6,961 nucleotides of DNA from CAYUCE01 sp964443275 (lineage in GTDB: Bacteria; Bipolaricaulota; Bipolaricaulia; CAYUCE01): positions 1 to 6,961 of the forward strand of contig CAYUCE010000073.1 of NCBI GenBank assembly GCA_964443275.1, read 5' to 3'. A program made the position numbers and the translations under genes. This document shows, piece after piece, positions 1-4,525 of the stretch (within the stretch, counting starts at the first letter, position 1; each line of letters opens with the position of its first letter). The notes under the pieces are model-generated. The model made no database searches, was not told the DNA's origin, and worked only from the letters and a program-made list of their open reading frames with translations.

Positions 1-54
1 TTCCTCTATAGGCTTTTTGCCCCTTTTATTTTTTGCCTAAGAGGGGGAAGTTGA
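1..54 (+). other. Disrupted upstream coding remnant of the DUF401 gene
   Basis: The frame of the downstream gene is stopped by TAA at 38-40. The frame starting at base 1 reads FLYRLFAPFIFCLRGGS and stops at TGA 52-54. Shortening the run of five G (43-47) by one base would join that frame to the DUF401 frame as ...CLRGEVEIGKKPFLAL. The disruption could therefore be a one-base indel, either a true mutation or a sequencing or assembly error. A hydrophobic reading, GFLPLLFF, also exists in the downstream frame before the stop, so the join point is not certain. Confidence 0.4.
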
Positions 55-100
55 GATAGGTAAAAAACCTTTCCTTGCCCTCTCTCCGGCACTTTTAGGA

Positions 101-979
101 ATGCTTCCTATGCCCGGCGGCGCTCTCCTATCCGCCCCTTTAGTAGAAGAAGGCGGGAAGGAAATAAGTGGCCAGATAAAGGCCTCCATAAATGTGTGGT
201 TTAGGCATATCTTATTTTTAGTATATCCCCTAGCACCAGCCTTGATCGCTTCAGCCAGAATAGCTGAATTGGAAGTTTATCAGGTTATCCCTTATTTGTT
301 TCCCGCCCTGATATTCTCACTGCTTTTAGGATATTTCTTTTTCTTAAAAGATATTCAAGGGAGGATGGAATACCGGGATCAGTTTTCGTTCAAAAAGCTC
401 ATGGTCCCTATAACGATTATCTTAACTGCACCTCTACTGGATCTTACCCTCAAAAGCTTTTTCGAGTTTGAAGTGCCGGAAATTGCTACCTTAATGGGGG
501 TATTAGCCAGCTTGGCTCTGGGACTCTTTTTTGGAAGAATTACCCTAAAAAAACTTTTCCAAATAGGAAAAACAATGCAGCCCTGGAAGTTTGCCCTAAT
601 CATTTTTGGTATGTTTACCTTCTTAAATATCTTTAAGACCTCCGGTGCTCCTCAGTTAATGGCTGATATACAAATGCCGTTGGTGGTCCTTTGTGTTTTA
701 GGTGGATACTTATTGGGAGTGATAACCGGTCGTATCCAGGCACCAATGTCTATCCTGGTCCCTATCTATGCTGTCCGGTTTGGGAACATGACTCATCTAG
801 TCTTTGCGTTTACCTTCTTCAGTGTCTTTTTGGGTTACTGTGTCTCACCTATTCACCCTTGTGTTTCGGTATCTGTGGAATACTTTAAAATATCCATCCG
901 GGAGGTGATCATTACCCTAGGTCCTCCCACCCTCCTAAGTTTAGCCATTTTAGTGTTAGCAGCTATATTTTGGTTATAG
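101..979 (+). CDS. DUF401-type integral membrane protein, 5' part missing or frameshifted
   Basis: This is the C-terminal part of a polytopic membrane protein resembling the DUF401 / TIGR00529 family, whose substrate is not established; the fold is thought to be related to ion-transporter-type permeases. The N-terminal signature LPMPGGALLSAP (residues 2-13) and the late GYCVSPIHPC (245-254) fit the family. About eight hydrophobic segments are visible, near residues 32-54, 62-82, 102-118, 128-146, 162-178, 190-210, 217-245 and 268-291. Family members are usually about 400 residues with further membrane segments before the LPMPGG motif, so this 292-residue reading is short. The frame is open upstream to 41, reading ...EIGKKPFLALSPALLG, then meets TAA at 38-40. 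The ATG at 101 is only the first in-frame ATG, lies inside conserved family sequence and has no convincing ribosome binding site. The true gene probably starts before the window. Family call fairly sure; start not. Confidence 0.7.
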   Translation: MLPMPGGALLSAPLVEEGGKEISGQIKASINVWFRHILFLVYPLAPALIASARIAELEVYQVIPYLFPALIFSLLLGYFFFLKDIQGRMEYRDQFSFKKLMVPITIILTAPLLDLTLKSFFEFEVPEIATLMGVLASLALGLFFGRITLKKLFQIGKTMQPWKFALIIFGMFTFLNIFKTSGAPQLMADIQMPLVVLCVLGGYLLGVITGRIQAPMSILVPIYAVRFGNMTHLVFAFTFFSVFLGYCVSPIHPCVSVSVEYFKISIREVIITLGPPTLLSLAILVLAAIFWL

Positions 980-988
980 TTACCGAAT

Positions 989-2842
989 TTAACTAAATTT
1001 TAGAAAACCTTCGGAGTCCACGTATAAAAACCTTCTGATGTCTTGGGTACTTCCTTTTTCAAATTCCCGATCTCGGATTCTTATATCGGCCGGCTTTTTA
1101 TAGCTGGAAAGTGTGTTCACATGCTCTTCAACATGTTTTTTGACTATCTCTCGAATGTCACCTTCACGCTCCCAGATGGGTACTTTTTGGGGATCCCATC
1201 CACGCTTTTCAGCTATCAGCTCGTAGTTAGGATAGATGCAAGCGATTAATCTTTCTGTCTTTCCTTCCCTGGCTTCCGGATCTTTTCCCACCAGTATTTC
1301 TTCTACATAATGGGATCTTAAGAAGCGCTCCTCAATTTCCTCAGGGTAGATATTGCCCGCCCCGCTTAAAGTAAACATGCTGTCCGTTCTTCCCATGATC
1401 CTTAAATATTTCTTTCCTCCAACCGGGACCGTCTTCCCTAAATCCCCGGTGTGAAGCCATCCCTCATCATCAATTTTTCTCCCGGTCGCTTCCTCATTTT
1501 GATAATATCCTTTCATAACATTGGGTCCTTTAACCAGAATCTCCCCTACCTCGTCTTGGTTTAGATTGATCAGCTTTTCTCTGACTGAGGGAAGGGGAGG
1601 TCCAACCGTACCGGATGCGTAACCTCCGGGAGGATTGACGTTAGTAGCGGGAGCAGCCTCAGTCATACCGTATCCGGTCATAATATTTCCCACCCCTTCA
1701 AAAAATGCTGCCGTATAGGGAGAAATCTTGGCTCCACCGGAGATAAAGTATTTTATCCTTCCCCCCATCACTTCCAGTATCCTTTTTCTCAGCAGTCTTC
1801 CCTGGTATTTAGGGGGCAGCTTGGTCACCATCCAACCTGCCTTTCTCTTATTAACATCCCGCTCTATATTGCGAATTAGATGATCATATAACCTAGGAAC
1901 TCCCACCAAATAAGTGGGTTGTAAATCTCCCAGATACTCAACTATAGCAGTAGTAGGAGGGACGGTTACAAAAAGGGCTCCCACTAACCGAGCAATATCA
2001 AAAATGAGCCTTCCAAATCGATGCCCCCAGGGCATTATGGAAGCCATCCGATCATCACCCTTTACCTGAAATACTTCTATCCCATCCAGCGCATTGCTGA
2101 TGATATTTTTATGAGTTAGCATCACCCCTTTGGGTTTGCCGGTAGTGCCCGAGGTATAGATTATGGCTGCTACATCTTCTTCAGTTGGTAGGTAGGCTGG
2201 CTCCTCATATAACCCGCCTGACAAAACCTCCTTCCATGTATATTTTTGTTTATTCGCTAATTCCCTCTCCTCAAGCCCTACCCACTTACCGTTCATCAAG
2301 GGTCCGGTCTTGAGGCCAAGAGGCATGTCCTCAATTTCAATCAACTTCTCCATTGCGGAAAGATCAAGGTAATCTACCCCTTTCTCCTTGGCCTGTTTTA
2401 AATTTGACTTATCAGCAATAAGAAATTTTGATCCGGAATTTTCCAGGTCGTAATAGATAGTGTCTGGGGACTCCAAAGGAAAGAGCTGGACCGGTATCCC
2501 CCCTGCCTTTTGGATTCCGCAGTTAGCGATATCCCACTCCGGAGTATTATTACCTAAAAGCCCCACTCGATCATTTTTTTCAACTCCCAGCTTAGTCAGG
2601 GCGCTGGCAAAATAGTCGGAAAAGCTGTCAAGCTCCTTGTAGGTGGTTCCCACCCACTTGGTATAAAAATCATCTGATTTGGTTCCAAACTCTCCTAATA
2701 TCTGCGGTTTGACGTAATCAAAACTTTCTCTTAAATTTTTGGGAACCTGTTGAACAATAGCTATCCTATTTCCAAATTCTTTAGCCGCCCTCCTGCTGGC
2801 GGAAATTTCCGTAATTGATTTCAAGTCCTTTTTATTCACCAT
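989..2842 (-). CDS. Long-chain acyl-CoA synthetase homologue (AMP-binding) lacking the A10 lysine
   Basis: A 617-residue member of the ANL adenylating family, closest in look and length to bacterial FadD15-type long-chain fatty acid-CoA ligases, which activate fatty acids with ATP and CoA at the cytoplasmic membrane face. Visible core motifs: A3 YTSGTTGKPKG (229-239), A4 PWGHRFG (271-277), A5 GYGMTE (390-395) and A7 GWLHTGDLG (461-469). The C-terminal lid is unusual. A8 reads GRTDSMFTLSGAGNIYP (484-500), with Ser488 where the hinge Asp normally sits. A10 reads FEKGSTQDIRRFLY (594-607), where relatives have a form such as STQKIKR, so Asp601 replaces the catalytic lysine. That lysine is needed for adenylation in characterised members. 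The start ATG has GTGATC (2847-2852) four bases upstream as a modest SD-like element. It is transcribed divergently from the EamA gene. Family certain; acyl-CoA synthetase activity doubtful; substrate unknown. Confidence 0.92.
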   Translation of the reverse strand: MVNKKDLKSITEISASRRAAKEFGNRIAIVQQVPKNLRESFDYVKPQILGEFGTKSDDFYTKWVGTTYKELDSFSDYFASALTKLGVEKNDRVGLLGNNTPEWDIANCGIQKAGGIPVQLFPLESPDTIYYDLENSGSKFLIADKSNLKQAKEKGVDYLDLSAMEKLIEIEDMPLGLKTGPLMNGKWVGLEERELANKQKYTWKEVLSGGLYEEPAYLPTEEDVAAIIYTSGTTGKPKGVMLTHKNIISNALDGIEVFQVKGDDRMASIMPWGHRFGRLIFDIARLVGALFVTVPPTTAIVEYLGDLQPTYLVGVPRLYDHLIRNIERDVNKRKAGWMVTKLPPKYQGRLLRKRILEVMGGRIKYFISGGAKISPYTAAFFEGVGNIMTGYGMTEAAPATNVNPPGGYASGTVGPPLPSVREKLINLNQDEVGEILVKGPNVMKGYYQNEEATGRKIDDEGWLHTGDLGKTVPVGGKKYLRIMGRTDSMFTLSGAGNIYPEEIEERFLRSHYVEEILVGKDPEAREGKTERLIACIYPNYELIAEKRGWDPQKVPIWEREGDIREIVKKHVEEHVNTLSSYKKPADIRIRDREFEKGSTQDIRRFLYVDSEGFLKFS

Positions 2843-2884
2843 TTTTGATCACTTTTGTTGGGTAACATTATAGCATTTTTGATC
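2840..2884. repeat. 11-bp direct repeat flanking the synthetase -10 box
   Basis: CATTTTTGATC occurs at 2840-2850, overlapping the start codon, and again at 2874-2884, overlapping the TGn extension of the -10 box. The copies are exact and 34 bp apart, about three helical turns. They could be paired regulator sites or a small duplication; the role is inference. Confidence 0.4.
2867..2875 (-). promoter_or_regulatory. Extended -10 promoter of the acyl-CoA synthetase gene
   Basis: Read on the minus strand, TGCTATAAT gives a perfect -10 hexamer preceded by the TGn extension. The matching -35 region (about 2890-2896) is poor, as is common with extended -10 promoters. A start near 2860 would leave a leader of only about 17 nt before the ATG at 2842. 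Prediction by eye. Confidence 0.55.
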
Positions 2885-2910
2885 CCAAATTCATAACTTA
2901 TGTCGTTTGG
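2885..2910. promoter_or_regulatory. Nested dyad over the synthetase -35 region, candidate operator
   Basis: The stretch holds CCAAA (2885-2889), then CATAA-C-TTATG (2892-2902), then TTTGG (2906-2910). This gives two nested pairs of 5-bp arms on one approximate centre. It covers the expected -35 region of the minus-strand promoter, where a repressor could act. The binding protein is unknown; no match to a named operator is recognised. Confidence 0.4.
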
Positions 2911-2993
2911 TGTGTTTTCTAGATGAGAAAGGGGATTAGGACTAGCTTGGAGGTCTTAACTATTTTTTCTCATTTTTTAGCCTCCCCTAAAGG

Positions 2994-3002
2994 TGGTATA
3001 AT
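2994..3002 (+). promoter_or_regulatory. Extended -10 promoter of the EamA gene
   Basis: TGGTATAAT on the plus strand combines a perfect -10 hexamer (2997-3002) with a TGn extension. A weak -35 of T-rich sequence (TTTTTA, 2974-2979) sits 17 bp upstream. Transcription from about 3009 would give a 5' leader of nearly 100 nt containing the hairpin at 3030-3058. Confidence 0.5.
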
Positions 3003-3029
3003 TTTTCCCCAAGTAACTTCATTATCAGA

Positions 3030-3058
3030 AAGCTGTTGCCATAGCATAGCGGCAGCTT
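3030..3058 (+). promoter_or_regulatory. Strong 5'-UTR hairpin ahead of the EamA gene
   Basis: AAGCTGTTGC (3030-3039) pairs over ten positions with GCGGCAGCTT (3049-3058), using two U-G wobbles, around the loop CATAGCATA. No T-run follows, so it is not an ordinary terminator. It lies in the predicted leader between promoter and ribosome binding site, and may control translation, stabilise the mRNA or bind a regulator as DNA. No known riboswitch is recognised. Confidence 0.45.
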
Positions 3059-3087
3059 CCATGAGATAGGTACAAAATTAATTGTTC

Positions 3088-3093
3088 AGGAGG
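3088..3093 (+). promoter_or_regulatory. Ribosome binding site deciding the EamA start
   Basis: A perfect AGGAGG lies 12 nt before ATG 3106. The spacing is slightly long. The site falls inside the extension from TTG 3082, which argues against that upstream start. A four-codon ORF (ATG 3095 to TGA 3107-3109) overlaps the start codon but sits too close to the AGGAGG to be well initiated. Confidence 0.6.
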
Positions 3094-3105
3094 AATGATC
3101 AACTT

Positions 3106-3546
3106 ATGAAACCGGAACTTTTTGCTCTTTTTACCGCCTTATTCTGGGCCCTGGGTTCCTACTTTGGAAAAGCTGGCTTACATATGGCCAACCTTCAACC
3201 CAAGGTGGGGCTTGTTATCAGGTTGGCTGTCTCTTTAGTAATAGTAGCAGTAATTGCCGGACCGAAGCTCAATCATCTAGTAGAAGCTGCCGGAACCACC
3301 GCCGGAAGAAAGGGGCTGATTTACTTGTTTATATTCGAAGGAATAGTGGCCGGGGCTTTTGGTATGCTCTTCTATTACAACGCCATTAAAAGCGGTCAGC
3401 TTTCCAAGGTTATGCCCATTGCCTTCACCACCCCTCTGTGGGGCTTTTTATTGGCCGTTACTTTTGCCGGTGAAAAGATAACTTTGCTCAAAGGCACTGG
3501 AGCTGGCCTAGCAATTTTGGGGATTTTGCTCCTCACCGCTAGTTGA
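3106..3546 (+). CDS. Single-domain EamA/DMT-family transporter-like membrane protein
   Basis: A 146-residue hydrophobic protein with about five membrane segments, near residues 3-22, 34-55, 73-96, 101-120 and 126-145. The opening ELFALFTALFWALGSYFGKAGL and the late segment VMPIAFTTPLWGFLLAVTFAGEKI followed by KGTGAGLAILGILLL are typical of one EamA repeat: the charged GE before the last segment and the small-residue-rich final helix are the family pattern. Full drug/metabolite transporters carry two such repeats in about 300 residues. This length equals one repeat, so it would have to work as a dimer, as other small members do, unless a partner is encoded elsewhere. Substrate cannot be inferred. 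The start chosen is ATG 3106 because AGGAGG lies just upstream. It is transcribed away from the acyl-CoA synthetase gene and may be read through into the GNAT gene 76 bp downstream. Confidence 0.85.
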   Translation: MKPELFALFTALFWALGSYFGKAGLHMANLQPKVGLVIRLAVSLVIVAVIAGPKLNHLVEAAGTTAGRKGLIYLFIFEGIVAGAFGMLFYYNAIKSGQLSKVMPIAFTTPLWGFLLAVTFAGEKITLLKGTGAGLAILGILLLTAS

Positions 3547-3583
3547 TTTTCGAATTGCTATCTCTGGAGTCCGCTTCACCCAA

Positions 3584-3612
3584 TTGCACTTTTACCACAA
3601 ATCTATTTAAAT
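3584..3612 (+). promoter_or_regulatory. Weak possible promoter before the GNAT gene
   Basis: TTGCAC (3584-3589) and TTAAAT (3607-3612) are 17 bp apart, with a poor consensus match. A transcript from here would begin almost at ATG 3623, which would fit the lack of a Shine-Dalgarno sequence there. Co-transcription from the EamA promoter is equally possible. Confidence 0.2.
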
Positions 3613-3622
3613 CAAATAACCC

Positions 3623-4339
3623 ATGTTTGAGCTGATGAGTGAGGAAGAGCACCTTAAAAAACTACCGGAAAAAATCAATATAAGACCCCTTGATCCCCAT
3701 AAAGACAAACAATACGTAAGACATATAGCTTGTGAAACCGCTTTTATGGGAAGGCCACTCGAACACTTTATGGACGGACGCAAAATTTTTGCCGACTTGA
3801 TGACCAATTACTACCTTTACTACGAGCCAGAATCCTGTTTTGTGGCAGAAGATAAGGAAAGATCAAAGGTAGTGGGTTACCTGTTGGGAACTAAAGATAC
3901 AAATCGGGAAAGAAGAATTTCACACCTTTTTATCTACCCAAAGGTAGTTGGAAAGCTTCTCACTTTCCGGTACTCGTTCGGCCAGAAAACTATTATCCAT
4001 GCTTTTAGAGCTTTGCGCTCCTATATTCTGGATGAAAACTTAAGGCCCCCGGTTGATAAATATCCTGCCCACCTCCATATAAATCTCTTAGCAAGATATC
4101 GCAGGATGGGAATTGGAACTCAACTGATGGATGCATTTATTAGATACTTGATAAGTTGCAGAGCAAAAGGTGTGCACCTGATCACCACCTCCAATAATTC
4201 TGGAGCCATCTCTTTTTATGAAAAGTACGGTTTCAACATTTACCGAAGGGTTGAAACCAGCCTCTGGAGCTCTCTAATTGAGGGAAAGATAGAAAACTTA
4301 ATTTTCACTATGGGCTTACCACTTGAGGAGAAAACTTAA
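3623..4339 (+). CDS. GNAT-family N-acetyltransferase
   Basis: A 238-residue protein with the GNAT acetyl-CoA-binding fold; it should transfer an acetyl group from acetyl-CoA to an amine. The strand before motif A reads PAHLHINLL (148-156), followed by the pyrophosphate-binding loop YRRMGIGT (159-166; R/Q-x-x-G-x-G/A pattern) and the helix TQLMDAFIRYL. Motif B is SNNSGAISFYEKYGF (190-204), with the usual Asn and the FYEKxGF segment. The LHINLL-type strand and overall size resemble GNATs related to the acetyltransferase-like domain of O-GlcNAcase-type proteins, but that link is from memory and says nothing firm about substrate. The N-terminal half (RPLDPHKDKQYVRHIACETAF and on) is acceptor-side and unassigned. 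No good ribosome binding site precedes ATG 3623 or the in-frame ATG 3635, so the exact start is uncertain. No membrane segments or signal peptide. Confidence 0.88.
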   Translation: MFELMSEEEHLKKLPEKINIRPLDPHKDKQYVRHIACETAFMGRPLEHFMDGRKIFADLMTNYYLYYEPESCFVAEDKERSKVVGYLLGTKDTNRERRISHLFIYPKVVGKLLTFRYSFGQKTIIHAFRALRSYILDENLRPPVDKYPAHLHINLLARYRRMGIGTQLMDAFIRYLISCRAKGVHLITTSNNSGAISFYEKYGFNIYRRVETSLWSSLIEGKIENLIFTMGLPLEEKT

Positions 4340-4355
4340 ATTTAAATATTAATCC

Positions 4356-4397
4356 AAAGAGCGAAGACTATAAACTACAGTCTAATGGTCGCTTTCT
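4356..4397 (+). terminator. Imperfect hairpin after the GNAT gene, possible terminator
   Basis: AGACT (4365-4369) pairs with AGTCT (4379-4383) around a 9-nt loop. AGCGA (4360-4364) continues the stem with TCGCT (4389-4393) after a 5-nt bulge (4384-4388), and further A-T and G-T pairs extend it outward. The 3' side is T-rich (CTTTCTT) but has no clean T-run beyond the stem, so termination would be weak. It ends at the -35 box of the next promoter and could instead be a regulatory site. Confidence 0.3.
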
Positions 4398-4425
4398 TGC
4401 AGGGGGCTATCTTCTAAATTATAAT
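4397..4425 (+). promoter_or_regulatory. Promoter of the cdc48-like gene
   Basis: TTGCAG (4397-4402) and a perfect TATAAT (4420-4425) are separated by 17 bp, matching 9 of 12 sigma-70/sigma-A consensus positions. A start near 4432 gives a leader of about 95 nt. No CIRCE or CtsR-type heat-shock operator is seen nearby. Confidence 0.55.
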
Positions 4426-4442
4426 AATTGTTGGATCCAGCA

Positions 4443-4500
4443 CTTACCTTGCACGCAATGCTGTATTGCTTCTGGCTATACCTTGCTCATCAAAGGTAAG
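4443..4500 (+). promoter_or_regulatory. Structured leader with two competing pairings, upstream of the cdc48-like gene
   Basis: CTTACCTT (4443-4450) is exactly complementary to AAGGTAAG (4493-4500). Between them lies a small hairpin, GCAAT (4455-4459) with ATTGC (4465-4469). TACCTTGC at 4445-4452 is repeated exactly at 4479-4486, so the second copy can also pair with AAGGTA (4493-4498) around an 8-nt loop. The two pairings exclude each other. The 11-nt palindrome AGTTC-T-GAACT (4499-4509) follows at once, then the ribosome binding site. This could be a small RNA switch; it matches no riboswitch family I recognise. Confidence 0.35.
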
Positions 4501-4510
4501 TTCTGAACTG

Positions 4511-4520
4511 AAGGGGGAAG
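4511..4520 (+). promoter_or_regulatory. Ribosome binding site deciding the cdc48-like start
   Basis: The purine run AAGGGGGAAG ends 5 nt before ATG 4526, with the G-run 8 nt away. It selects this ATG over the in-frame ATG at 4466, whose 20-residue extension would run through the structured leader and this site. Confidence 0.65.
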
Positions 4521-4525
4521 TAAAT

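Noticed and set aside
379..888. Open frames at 379-603 (minus) and 691-888 (plus) within the DUF401-type gene
   Set aside because: They overlap a conserved membrane protein frame and show no family features.
1043..1249. Plus-strand open frame opposite the C-terminus of the synthetase gene
   Set aside because: It is antisense to conserved A10-region coding sequence, with no domain and no ribosome binding site.
3082..3105. TTG start at 3082 for the EamA protein
   Set aside because: The extension MFRRNDQL is encoded by the AGGAGG itself; ATG 3106 starts directly at the first membrane segment.
3607..3807. Minus-strand open frame opposite the GNAT start
   Set aside because: It is a shadow of the GNAT gene; the translation resembles no family.
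3623..4339. GNAT enzyme as the acetyltransferase regulating the neighbouring acyl-CoA synthetase
   Set aside because: Tempting because Pat-type GNATs acetylate the A10 lysine, but that lysine is absent here, the genes are divergent and separated by the EamA gene, and nothing in the sequence links them.
4466..4525. ATG 4466 as start of the Cdc48 protein
   Set aside because: No ribosome binding site precedes it, and its 20 extra residues would be encoded by the leader and the strong ribosome binding site of ATG 4526. The mature-looking N-domain begins after 4526.
4340..4525. Heat-shock operator (CIRCE or CtsR box) or LexA box upstream of the chaperone-like gene
   Set aside because: No TTAGCACTC/GAGTGCTAA pair or tandem GGTCAAA is present. 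The palindrome AGTTCTGAACT has the half-sites in the wrong order for a GAAC-GTTC LexA box.
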